A DNA stretch of 13,571 bases. Origin: Flavobacteriales bacterium UBA958. GTDB taxonomy: Bacteria; Bacteroidota; Bacteroidia; Flavobacteriales_D; Crocinitomicaceae. The notes beneath the pieces are model-generated. The model searched no databases. It was not told the origin of the DNA and saw only the letters and a program-made list of their open reading frames with translations. Both the position numbers and the translations under genes were made by a program. Each line of letters starts with the position of its first letter. Position 1 is the first letter of the stretch. The stretch lies in the NCBI GenBank assembly GCA_002293045.1, contig DBCM01000157.1, positions 1-13,571 of the forward strand, written 5' to 3'. Of the stretch, positions 1-6,201 are shown piece by piece.

Positions 1-165
1 AAAGAAACCGAAGAAAAATCATTGGGTAATTTTGTAAAATCTGTTGCGCTTAACAAGGTAAAAGCAATTCGCTACACGATTAAAAATCAAGGCGTTTGCC
101 CGGCATGGCATCTTGGTGCAGGAAATCCCACTTGGATCTTTTTAGATGAATTGATATTTGAATAG
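1..165 (+). CDS. C-terminal end of a probable GH20 beta-N-acetylhexosaminidase (5' truncated)
   Basis: Frame 1 is open from the first base to a TAG at 163-165 and gives 54 residues. The tail has the pattern VKAIRYTIKNQG, then CPAWHLGAGNPTW, then IFLDELIFE. This spacing of aromatic residues, a Pro-x-Trp-His/Gly-Ala-Gly turn and a final F-x-D-E-I/L strand is what I know from the C-terminal beta-sandwich of Bacteroidota family 20 glycoside hydrolases (beta-hexosaminidases acting on terminal N-acetylglucosamine), where a discoidin-like domain follows the catalytic barrel. The catalytic domain lies outside the window, so family membership rests on the tail alone. Another secreted glycosidase with the same accessory domain is possible. 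No terminator-like hairpin with a T-run follows the stop directly. Confidence 0.6.
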   Translation, partial: KETEEKSLGNFVKSVALNKVKAIRYTIKNQGVCPAWHLGAGNPTWIFLDELIFE

Positions 166-236
166 GTAATGCTTTTAAGGGTCACCCTCTCCATTCCTCA
201 TTCAAAGGATACACCTTTCTTTTGTATTGATACCCC

Positions 237-293
237 CTACTTTTTCCACTTACACTTCGATACGTCCTTGGGTCCAGCTTGGATGGACTCAAG
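237..293 (+). repeat. REP-like palindromic repeat, copy 1
   Basis: Bases 237-269 are identical over 33 bp to 318-350 (copy 2), 81 bp downstream. After the shared part, copy 1 continues with its own imperfect palindrome: CTTGGGTCC at 267-275 faces GGACTCAAG at 285-293 (8 of 9 pairs, 9-nt loop). The left half is therefore conserved between copies while the right half has been replaced or has diverged. Short palindromic repeats of this type, with a TTCGATA core, are from memory common between genes of Bacteroidota. Their mobilising enzyme is not in the window. Confidence 0.6.
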
Positions 294-317
294 GTCCGAG
301 AAAAAGCAAAATTCCCT

Positions 318-374
318 CTACTTTTTCCACTTACACTTCGATACGTCCTTCGGACTACTCAGTGTCCGTGGAAA
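318..374 (+). repeat. REP-like palindromic repeat, copy 2 (complete palindrome)
   Basis: The first 33 bp repeat copy 1 exactly. The whole unit forms a long imperfect hairpin: TTTCCAC (324-330) pairs with GTGGAAA (368-374), ACACT (333-337) with AGTGT (361-365), and GTCC (345-348) with GGAC (352-355) around a TTC loop. It would fold equally well in RNA or single-stranded DNA. No T-run follows, so it is a poor intrinsic terminator. A REP/BIME-type element is the most likely identity. A bidirectional transcript-stabilising or attenuating hairpin downstream of the upstream gene is an alternative role. Confidence 0.65.
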
Positions 375-527
375 TTTAAAAAATCTTCCCCTCCTGAGCC
401 GCTGTTTTGTCAGTGATTTTTCAACTACCTCCAAAAAAAAATGTGACTCAATTCGGGGCAGAAACCGAAACATTCAAGATTTACCGCCGAAGCTTGGTGG
501 AAGTGTTTACGGGAACCCCTTGCTTTT

Positions 528-675
528 GGTGCATGTTTAAGGCACAAGTAAAGCGAACTGAAAACTGGGCTTGTGCTGACCGAGGCAACGAGCGTCAGTA
601 AACCGTGAGGAAGCCGTAGGAACACCAAAACGGTCAGTTTTCAGGAGTGAAGCGCCGTACCTTAAACCCTGCACC
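528..675. repeat. 148-bp nested inverted-repeat element (MITE-like or structured RNA)
   Basis: The ends form a near-perfect terminal inverted repeat: GGTGCATGTTTAAGG (528-542) against CCTTAAACCCTGCACC (660-675). Inside, CTGAAAACTG (558-567) is a perfect 10-bp inverted repeat of CAGTTTTCAG (635-644), and exactly 15 nt lies on each side between the outer and inner stems. Within the inner loop are two further stems, CTGAC/GTCAG (576-580/594-598) and ACCGT/ACGGT (602-606/630-634), giving a three-way-junction shape. A competing pair is GCACAAG (542-548)/CTTGTGC (570-576). GCTTTT occurs directly before the left end (522-527) and 2 nt after the right end (678-683), which could be a target duplication. 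No protein frame of note lies inside. It may be a non-autonomous mobile element or a structured RNA; strand is undetermined. Confidence 0.55.
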
Positions 676-685
676 GAGCTTTTTG

Positions 686-710
686 CTACTTTTTTGCGGA
701 AAAAAAGTAG
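686..710. repeat. A/T-rich hairpin with GTAG/CTAC ends
   Basis: CTACTTTTTT (686-695) pairs with AAAAAAGTAG (701-710) around a five-base GCGGA loop. It sits 10 bp to the right of the nested element and may be part of the same unit, because the preceding bases repeat the CTTTTTGCTAC theme. From memory, very similar hairpins recur between genes in Bacteroidota genomes; this was not checked. There is no terminator-type T-run outside the stem. Confidence 0.55.
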
Positions 711-803
711 GGGAAATGGTGCCCAAGCCCTAGTTCGTCTCTCCTGTTGGTAAAACAGTCGCTCATAAAAAATATAAACTACTGAAACCGCTACTTACTC
801 GAA

Positions 804-840
804 CCCTGAGTATCTATCGAAATTTAAGTGAAGGGGAAAG
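804..840 (-). repeat. Degenerate inverted copy of the REP-like repeat
   Basis: Read on the minus strand, this stretch follows copy 2: a pyrimidine start with CTTTCCCC, then CACTTA, TTCGATA, then GATACTCAG in place of GACTACTCAG. The difference is an internal loss of about 10 bp that removes the GTCC/GGAC inner hairpin. Together with the two forward copies this gives a forward-forward-reverse arrangement around the 528-710 palindromes. The match is by eye and imperfect. Confidence 0.4.
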
Positions 841-851
841 TTAATCTAAGG

Positions 852-893
852 ATGCGATAAAAAAATAGCGAGAAATACACTTTTTTTTCGCAT
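852..893 (+). promoter_or_regulatory. Possible hairpin over the promoter of the T9SS cargo gene
   Basis: ATGCG (852-856) pairs with CGCAT (889-893), and the adjacent A-run (859-865) pairs with the T-run (881-888) past a two-base bulge. The structure lies immediately upstream of the -7 box and covers the -33 region. It could be a binding or bending site, or a fortuitous pairing of homopolymer runs. Confidence 0.3.
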
Positions 894-911
894 TCTTTAT
901 CACAAGCATAG

Positions 912-919
912 TATTTTTA
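912..919 (+). promoter_or_regulatory. -7 box, TATTTTTA, 4 nt before the start codon
   Basis: The box matches the Bacteroidota sigma-A -7 consensus TAnnTTTG at every fixed position except the final G. The start codon at 924 follows after exactly four bases (TACA), the same spacing seen at three other genes here. No clear TTG/TTTG -33 element is present. Confidence 0.45.
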
Positions 920-923
920 TACA

Positions 924-3755
924 ATGAAATCATTCTACCTACTCCTATTCACCCTGTTCCTTGGATTTCAAGCCAATGCGCAGTTGGATACCCTCTTTTG
1001 GTTTGTAGCCCCGGAAGTGGCTCAAAGTCATGGGGATCGCCCGATTGTTTTCAGATTCGCAACGCTAGCTACCCCTGCCACAATTACTATATCTCAACCC
1101 GCCAACCCTGGCTTTCCTCCGCAAATCATTAATCTAGGTGCAAATGCAGCACAAACCTTGGACCTTACGCCCTGGATTGACATCATTGAAAATAAGCCCG
1201 CGAATTCGGTATTGAATTATGGGTTTAAAATCAAAGCAACAGCGCCCATTATGGCATATTATGAAGTAGTAACTTCATGCAATTGCAACCCCGATATCTT
1301 TGCACTGAAAGGAAAAAATGCCCTTGGCACCAATTTCATCATCAGTGCTCAAACCTTTTTAACCAATGCAAACTATGCGCGATCAGGGTTTGATATTGTA
1401 GCCACCCAAAGCAACACCTCTATTACTATCGTACCCTCCAATGACATTATTGGGCATCCCGCTGGAATACCCTTTACTATCGTATTAAACCAAGGGGAAA
1501 CTTTTAGTGCGGAAGCATCCAATATCGCCGGAAACTTACACCTGTCTGGCTCTACTGTAATTGCCAATAAACCCATTGCGATTACGATTAAAGATGATTC
1601 AATGTCAGGAGCACCATACGGCGGCTGTGCGGACCTCATGGGGGATCAAACCATACCTGTTGCGATTACAGGAAAGGAATATGTAACACTCAAAGGATAT
1701 TTGAATGGTCCCGACAAAGTATATGTGGTGGCCACTCAGAATAACACACAACTTACCATTGATGGGGTGAATGTAGGTATCTTGAATGCCACGAACCTTT
1801 ATGTGCATACGCAATCCAACCCAACCGCATATATCCAAGCAGATAAGCCCGTATATGTGTTGCATACCACAGGATTTGGCTGTGAGGTTGGAGGCGCGAT
1901 CGTTCCTCCCGTGGTTTGTACAGGTTCAAACACAGTGGCCTTTGTGCGCTCTACAAATGAATTTTTTGCCATGAATATTCTGGTACCTGCGGGCGGAGAA
2001 ACGTCATTTACCTTAAACGGTTCACCAGCGAATGTGGGTCCGGGTATTTTTCAACCGGTACCGGGAACCAATAACAATTGGATGTATGCGCAAGTGGACG
2101 GAAGCGGATTTATCGGCGTACAAGCGGCAAGTCGCCTAGAAAACCCAAGTGCTAAGTTTCATCTCGGGGTAATCCATGGCGGTGCAAATTCAGGCTGTCG
2201 GTATGGATATTTCTCAGATTTTGCGGCATATAAGTACGAAATTGACGCCGCAAATGATTTATTATGCAGTGGCGACACCTTAGTGCTTGCGACGGATTCA
2301 CTGCCAGGGGCTACATATACTTGGACTGGACCTTTGGGCATTGCAACCAATGGAGCCACGTTAACGCTTTACGGGGTAGTTCCTGCTCAATCCGGGAATT
2401 ACATCATTTCTGGATATAATCCGGGTGCTTGTGAATTAATACCAGATACCGTGGCGATCACCATCATTTCCACGCCCAATACACCGCTTATCAACACCAA
2501 TTCTCCACTGTGTTTAGGAGATACGCTTCTTGCTGAAACTACCTTAAATGGTGCCTTTACCTATCATTGGTCTTTCAACAACGATACACTAGCGGTAAAT
2601 GACTCGTTGAGTATATCCGGATTAGCACCTGGCCTCTACCCGCTTGAACTCTATTCCAATTTAGGAAACTGTGTTTCACCAACAGCGTTCGATACCATTC
2701 TGGTTTACCAAGCGCCAAACGTACAATATGTTGGCGTAGAAGAAGTTTGTGGAGATCAAATTGATTTTTCTGTTCCGACATTTCAAACTGACCCGAATGA
2801 TCCGTTGGTCTATTTCGAATGGCATCAAGGGAATAACAATTTAGGCATCGCTGACAGCCTCTCAAACATAACATCACCGAATGGAGCGTATGCCGTAATG
2901 GAATATGTGGTATCGCTATATACCACAAACGGATGCATTGCTTCAGACACTTTCAACATCACATACCATCCCATTCCGGGAGTTGCCTTGAGTGTTGCCA
3001 CACCTTGCGATGGAGAAAGTGCTCAATTTACAAGCCAATTGAGTTGGACAAGCAATCCGCCGCCTGCGCCGGGCGTGGTGTACAGTTTGAACTTCGGTGA
3101 CGGACAGAATACAACGGTCTCGAATGTCACACATGTCTATGATAGTACCGGAATCTATGAAGCTATTCTTAGTGTTACCAGCGACGAAGGGTGCAGCTCA
3201 ACGGATACCGTAGAATTCACCATTGTTGCCGTTCCAACATTAATCCCTTCAGCCATTACTTCTTGCGGTCAAGAAGGAACCTTTCAGGTGGATTTGAATT
3301 TAGGGAATTACACCTTTGATCAGTTAACGTGGAATATCCCGGGAGTTGGCGATTTCGCCTTTCCATCCTTCTCGCATATTTTCGTGAATCCGGGTGCCTA
3401 TATTGCTACGCTTACTGTTGAAGGCACCAACGGGTGTGACTTTAGCGAGACCTTGCCGTTTACCATCCTACCATCGGTAACCATTGAGAACCTAACGGTG
3501 CCGAATGTGGTAACACCGAATGGGGATCAAATAAACGATGTCTTAGCACTCGACAATTTATTTTTAGACTGTACCGATTTTGATTTAATCATATTAAACC
3601 GCTGGGGCCATGTGGTTTATGAAATGACAAACAGCAGTGCACCGTTTAGCGGAAAGGATGCGGGCGGAAAGGACTTAGAGGCGGGGGTATACTTTTACAA
3701 ACTCACCACCAACGACAACAAGATGGTTTCAGGTCACATCACCGTGATACGGTAA
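924..3755 (+). CDS. Secreted IgGFc-binding-like / PKD protein with T9SS type B sorting domain
   Basis: A 943-residue protein exported by Sec and then by the type IX secretion system to the cell surface or medium. Residues 1-19 are a signal peptide (cleavage after ANA, before QLD). Residues about 100-415 resemble the IgGFc-binding N-terminal region: repeated beta-strand blocks, FKIKATAPIMAYYE and later ANKPIAITIKDDS, which recur in many Bacteroidota surface proteins. Two Ig-like segments follow (about 440-515 and 520-595). Then come one clear PKD domain (about 690-768, with LNFGDG and HVYDSTGIYEAILSV) and a second PKD-like domain (about 772-848). Residues 858-943 are a CHU_C/gliding-motility-type C-terminal domain: VVTPNGDQINDV, ILNRWGHVVYE, AGVYFYKL and a last strand ending in VIR. 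This is the type B T9SS signal. Role is likely adhesion or surface binding; ligand unknown. The next gene converges with only 5 bp between stops. Confidence 0.9.
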   Translation: MKSFYLLLFTLFLGFQANAQLDTLFWFVAPEVAQSHGDRPIVFRFATLATPATITISQPANPGFPPQIINLGANAAQTLDLTPWIDIIENKPANSVLNYGFKIKATAPIMAYYEVVTSCNCNPDIFALKGKNALGTNFIISAQTFLTNANYARSGFDIVATQSNTSITIVPSNDIIGHPAGIPFTIVLNQGETFSAEASNIAGNLHLSGSTVIANKPIAITIKDDSMSGAPYGGCADLMGDQTIPVAITGKEYVTLKGYLNGPDKVYVVATQNNTQLTIDGVNVGILNATNLYVHTQSNPTAYIQADKPVYVLHTTGFGCEVGGAIVPPVVCTGSNTVAFVRSTNEFFAMNILVPAGGETSFTLNGSPANVGPGIFQPVPGTNNNWMYAQVDGSGFIGVQAASRLENPSAKFHLGVIHGGANSGCRYGYFSDFAAYKYEIDAANDLLCSGDTLVLATDSLPGATYTWTGPLGIATNGATLTLYGVVPAQSGNYIISGYNPGACELIPDTVAITIISTPNTPLINTNSPLCLGDTLLAETTLNGAFTYHWSFNNDTLAVNDSLSISGLAPGLYPLELYSNLGNCVSPTAFDTILVYQAPNVQYVGVEEVCGDQIDFSVPTFQTDPNDPLVYFEWHQGNNNLGIADSLSNITSPNGAYAVMEYVVSLYTTNGCIASDTFNITYHPIPGVALSVATPCDGESAQFTSQLSWTSNPPPAPGVVYSLNFGDGQNTTVSNVTHVYDSTGIYEAILSVTSDEGCSSTDTVEFTIVAVPTLIPSAITSCGQEGTFQVDLNLGNYTFDQLTWNIPGVGDFAFPSFSHIFVNPGAYIATLTVEGTNGCDFSETLPFTILPSVTIENLTVPNVVTPNGDQINDVLALDNLFLDCTDFDLIILNRWGHVVYEMTNSSAPFSGKDAGGKDLEAGVYFYKLTTNDNKMVSGHITVIR

Positions 3756-3760
3756 GGAGT

Positions 3761-4873
3761 TTAAAACGACACCAATTCATAGTTGGTGCTGCGCCCACCT
3801 TGTTGCTCTTGACGCAAGATTCCTTTATCCATCAAATCTTTGATGTCTCGGAGTGCGGTATCAGCTGAACATTTGGTCATTTTTGCCCACTTGGAGGACT
3901 TTAATTTACCATCGAACGGCTCAAACAATTTGTTCAACATTTTCCGTTGACGTTCGTTCAGCTCGGTGTGTTCGTGATTTTTCCAAAACTCATGCTTCTT
4001 TAATACCATATCCAGGGAGGCTTGAGTACTCAACAAAGCATTTTTTAGACACATCAGAAACCACTGCATCCATTCAGTGACATCGCCCTTGCTGTGTTGG
4101 ACCTTTTGCAACATGGCATAATAGTGCTTCCGCTCTTCCATGATTTGAGTGGACATGCTGTAAAAGCGATCAGGGGTATTATCAGCGCGGGCCAAGAGCA
4201 AATCAGAGATGGCTCGAGCGATTCTTCCGTTGCCGTCATCGAAGGGGTGTATGATGATGAACCAAAAATTCGCGAGTGCAGATTTTATAACGGGATCTAA
4301 GCCTTGATCGGTATTGAGCCAAGCGAGAAAGGTTTCCATTTCTGCCTGAACATTGACGGCTGGAACCGCCATGTAGTGTACGCGCTGTTTACCCATTGCA
4401 CCAGATACAATGTGCATTTCTTCGGTTCGATAGCAACCGACGTCTATCTTATACATGCCGCTATACCCCGTTGGAAACAAGGCCGCATGCCAACCAAATA
4501 AGCGTTCATGGGTGAGCGGATTTTTATAGTTTTGCGAGGCATCCAACATCATTTCTACCACACCATCCACGTTTCTTCGGGTAGGTAAATATCCACCCAC
4601 ATTAATTCCTAGCCGTTTGGCTATGGAAGAACGCACGTTTTCATACTCCAAATGCTCTCCCTCTATTTCGGATGTTTTTAATACATCCATGGTCATGGTA
4701 GCAAGCGTTGCTTCTTCTTTTGCGGTGAATCCGAGCATGTTCATTTGAGCGAATAACCTGCCTTGCAAGTTACGCACCTCCCCAAACAAGGCACTAATCT
4801 CCTGTTCACGCCAATAAAATTGAGGCCAGTTGGGGTATTCATAGATGTATTTTGAACTAAAATGTTTCATCAT
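3761..4873 (-). CDS. Fic-domain protein (DUF4172-Fic-winged helix), class II AMPylator-like
   Basis: Cytoplasmic enzyme of the Fic family, which typically transfers AMP from ATP to a hydroxyl side chain of a target protein. Numbering from the 4873 start (370 aa): an N-terminal DUF4172 domain opens with YIYEYPNWP (about 9-17). The autoinhibitory motif [S/T]xxxE[G/N] appears as TSEIEG (67-72), marking a class II Fic protein whose own N-terminal helix blocks the ATP site. The catalytic motif is HPFDDGNGRIAR (209-220), with the base His, the metal-binding Asp, the GNGR anion hole and the final Arg all intact. Residues about 304-366 form a winged helix (LNERQRKML through GGRSTNYELV). An upstream in-frame ATG at 4930 is rejected because the promoter box lies after it; the tandem ATG at 4873/4870 is preferred. 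Targets are unknown. Such stand-alone proteins may regulate their own gene. Confidence 0.9.
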   Translation of the reverse strand: MMKHFSSKYIYEYPNWPQFYWREQEISALFGEVRNLQGRLFAQMNMLGFTAKEEATLATMTMDVLKTSEIEGEHLEYENVRSSIAKRLGINVGGYLPTRRNVDGVVEMMLDASQNYKNPLTHERLFGWHAALFPTGYSGMYKIDVGCYRTEEMHIVSGAMGKQRVHYMAVPAVNVQAEMETFLAWLNTDQGLDPVIKSALANFWFIIIHPFDDGNGRIARAISDLLLARADNTPDRFYSMSTQIMEERKHYYAMLQKVQHSKGDVTEWMQWFLMCLKNALLSTQASLDMVLKKHEFWKNHEHTELNERQRKMLNKLFEPFDGKLKSSKWAKMTKCSADTALRDIKDLMDKGILRQEQQGGRSTNYELVSF

Positions 4874-4877
4874 GCAA

Positions 4878-4885
4878 CAAATATA
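4878..4885 (-). promoter_or_regulatory. -7 box, TATATTTG, 4 nt before the fic start
   Basis: On the minus strand TATATTTG is a perfect match to TAnnTTTG. Four bases (TTGC) separate it from ATGATG. It decides the start codon: a transcript beginning here cannot include the upstream ATG at 4930 and would begin at or next to the first ATG of the pair. No obvious -33 TTG lies at the usual distance. Confidence 0.65.
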
Positions 4886-4896
4886 CTCATTATTCA

Positions 4897-4910
4897 CCGC
4901 ATTTTTGCGG
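4897..4910. promoter_or_regulatory. Perfect 14-bp palindrome in the fic promoter, candidate operator
   Basis: CCGCA-TTTT-TGCGG is a perfect dyad lying 11 bp upstream of the -7 box, in the spacer/-33 zone of the fic promoter. A regulator bound here would compete with RNA polymerase. The winged helix of the Fic protein itself is a possible binder. That link is inference only. Confidence 0.45.
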
Positions 4911-4980
4911 ATATTAACACATTTTTTCACCGCAACCCACTTTTTGTACTTGGAATACGCTTTTAGCGCTTATGATTTGG

Positions 4981-5039
4981 AATTAACTACCCTAGGTTGC
5001 ATTTATCACTTAAAACGGGTAGCTGTTTTTTAGTTAATT
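4981..5039. repeat. Inverted repeat over the 3' end of the lipoprotein gene
   Basis: AATTAACTA (4981-4989) is a perfect inverted repeat of TAGTTAATT (5031-5039), which contains the stop codon of the lipoprotein gene. CTACCC (4987-4992) also pairs with GGGTAG (5017-5022). Overall, AATTAACTACCC can form a 12-bp stem with its 3' partner around an 11-nt bulge. On the minus strand the beginning, with ACAGC then TACCC then AAGTG, resembles the start of the larger element at 5660-5798 (CTAACAGCACCTACCC then AAAAGTG). It may be a decayed, shorter relative or a simple transcript-end hairpin without a good T-run. Confidence 0.4.
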
Positions 5040-5635
5040 TTTCTAATTCTCCCATTCGGTTCAATGCTATATTTCTTAACGCTAACCCTTACTTTTTCGC
5101 GCATATCACCCGAATTTGAATATCGTGGCAACAACCTATGCGTTGTAACGGTATCTACTAACCGTATGGACTTGTTTTTATGAATGGTAAAATACGCTTT
5201 AGATAAACAAATAACATTATTCCTAAAATCCTGGCTTGTTTTTGGATAAAGGGCTAACGAATCGATTTTATTGCCTTTTCTATCATACGTTGTCAAAAAA
5301 GGAACGCCCAATTGATCATCCGAAATGTCAATAAGTGCAACTATCTTACGGTCCTTAAATAAAATCCCCAACGGAACCGTTGACCCGTGGTGCTTAAACT
5401 GTTTAAAACGATTCTTATGGTATTTCTTTGAAAGCGCTTCAATGGGTACAAATGAATTATGTGTAAAAGGCAATGAAATTTGATCTAAGGTGTTCAGATA
5501 TTCCTGAAAATCACTGGCTGATTTATCCGACGTTGAATGTATTGGATCTTTTGATGCCGTGGTAGTTTTTATATGATCCGAACAACTTGTGATAGCAAAC
5601 AAAAAAACTATCAATACGGATAATGGCGATTTCAT
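5030..5635 (-). CDS. Unrecognised lipoprotein, 201 aa
   Basis: The protein begins with a lipoprotein signal peptide: MKSP, a hydrophobic stretch LSVLIVFLFA, and the lipobox ITSC, predicting lipidation at Cys18 and anchoring in the envelope. A Ser/Thr/Lys-rich linker follows to about residue 40. The remainder is a mixed alpha/beta globular part with no motif I recognise. Segments such as GILFKDRKIVALIDISDD and LTTYDRKGNKIDSLALY look like successive beta-strands, as in the beta-sheet-rich lipoproteins common in Bacteroidota, but this assigns no function. The gene follows the 127-aa gene in the same direction after an attC-like element, 24 nt from its end to the ATG. No -7 box is obvious in that gap, so it may be read from upstream. 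Its stop codon lies in an inverted repeat. Confidence 0.75.
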   Translation of the reverse strand: MKSPLSVLIVFLFAITSCSDHIKTTTASKDPIHSTSDKSASDFQEYLNTLDQISLPFTHNSFVPIEALSKKYHKNRFKQFKHHGSTVPLGILFKDRKIVALIDISDDQLGVPFLTTYDRKGNKIDSLALYPKTSQDFRNNVICLSKAYFTIHKNKSIRLVDTVTTHRLLPRYSNSGDMREKVRVSVKKYSIEPNGRIRKIN

Positions 5636-5659
5636 TTCAATCTAATATTCTTATGCTGG

Positions 5660-5798
5660 GTTCTAACGTTTTGCGGCTACAAGAAGCTGGCGATTTCGAA
5701 GCACTTCACTGTCTGCAAGCACTGAATCCCGCATGTGCGGGACTCAAAGCTTGATGTAACCACTGAACTGGCACTTTTGGGTAGGTGCTGTTAGCAAC
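5660..5798 (-). repeat. 139-bp self-complementary element resembling an integron attC site
   Basis: The whole stretch can fold into one long imperfect hairpin. The ends pair as GTT-CTAAC (5660-5667) with GTTAG-C-AAC (5790-5798), leaving one bulged base. CTAC (5677-5680) pairs with GTAG (5781-5784). CACTTCACTG (5702-5711) pairs with CACTGAACTG (5761-5770) except for two C-C positions. AAGC (5717-5720) pairs with GCTT (5749-5752), and the apex is a perfect TCCCGCA-TG-TGCGGGA (5727-5742). On the minus strand it lies 10 nt after the stop of one gene and 24 nt before the start of the next, the position an attC site takes in a cassette array. The cores (GCTAAC and GTTAGAA) approach but do not fully meet RYYYAAC/GTTRRRY. 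No integrase gene is in the window. Repeat copies elsewhere in the genome would settle its nature. Confidence 0.55.
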
Positions 5799-5808
5799 TA
5801 TAAATTTA

Positions 5809-6192
5809 CTAGTAACAATAGTCGCTTAAACAGATGTTCCATTTATCTCCGTCTTGATCATATCCTTGTAAGTCATATATTGAGTTATCAATACAGTCAC
5901 AAGTCACTTCGTAACCACACAAAAGGTAACTTTTCAATTTAATTACTGTTGCTTGTCCTTCGCCCCAAAATATAATTGCATAAACAGAATAAGATGAGTA
6001 ATCATAACTATTTGTAGCTTGATTTAATTCCATCCCTGTCATAAAAGTTACTTCAACCGTATATTTCTTTGACCAACCATATTGTTGTTGGTATTTTACA
6101 GTTGCGACTCTTCTGCATTTAGCTTCTGCATTTGACCAAAATGTTATACTGAGAATAAATGTCAGTAATGCGGTAAGTAATTTTACTTTCAT
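5809..6192 (-). CDS. Small secreted six-cysteine protein, function unknown, 127 aa
   Basis: A signal peptide (MKVKLLTALLTFILSITF, then AEA) is probably cleaved before Lys25, giving a mature protein of about 103 residues for the periplasm or outside. It carries six cysteines (26, 92, 98, 100, 121, 126), four or five of them in a compact C-terminal half (LLCGYEVTCDCID, YDQDGDKWNIC, SDYC), so disulfides are likely. The centre is rich in Tyr, Ser and Thr and looks like beta-strands. I have an impression, not verified, that similar C-terminal blocks occur in other orphan Bacteroidota proteins. The gene is AT-rich: 41 of 120 bases at 5821-5940 are G/C (34%), against 63 of 120 (52%) in two lines of the neighbouring dehydrogenase gene. 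Inverted GTTAGCAAC copies flank it. Both facts favour recent acquisition. Confidence 0.75.
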   Translation of the reverse strand: MKVKLLTALLTFILSITFWSNAEAKCRRVATVKYQQQYGWSKKYTVEVTFMTGMELNQATNSYDYSSYSVYAIIFWGEGQATVIKLKSYLLCGYEVTCDCIDNSIYDLQGYDQDGDKWNICLSDYCY

Positions 6193-6201
6193 ATTATTTG
6201 T

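Larger units (their letters stand above)
166..923. other. 758-bp gene-free stretch rich in inverted repeats
   Basis: No reading frame here looks like a protein. The longest (169-540 plus) runs through two copies of a repeat and has no domain-like composition. The stretch holds instead two direct copies of a 33-bp repeat (237-269, 318-350), a degenerate inverted copy (804-840), a nested palindromic element (528-675), a strong A/T hairpin (686-710), a leader hairpin (852-893) and the promoter of the downstream gene (912-919). It reads as a landing zone for small non-autonomous repeats between two cell-surface or secreted protein genes. Confidence 0.6.

Noticed and set aside
169..540. 123-residue open frame on the plus strand
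   Set aside because: It translates the 33-bp repeat twice and has no domain-like composition; the DNA is explained by palindromic repeats.
425..628. Minus-strand 67-residue frame and overlapping plus-strand 64-residue frame
   Set aside because: Both run through the nested palindrome; length and composition are those of chance frames.
528..710. Retron, diversity-generating or CRISPR-type locus
   Set aside because: There is no reverse transcriptase, no template/variable repeat pair and no regular spaced repeats; only inverted repeats are present.
4874..4930. Extra 19 residues at the start of the Fic protein
   Set aside because: The TATATTTG box lies inside this extension, and the DUF4172 fold begins just after the ATG pair at 4873/4870.
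5727..5742. Apex hairpin as an intrinsic terminator
   Set aside because: The stem is strong but no T-run follows on either strand.
5660..5798. Confident call of a true integron attC site
   Set aside because: The terminal cores miss the consensus at one or two positions each and no integron integrase is visible, so only attC-like is claimed.
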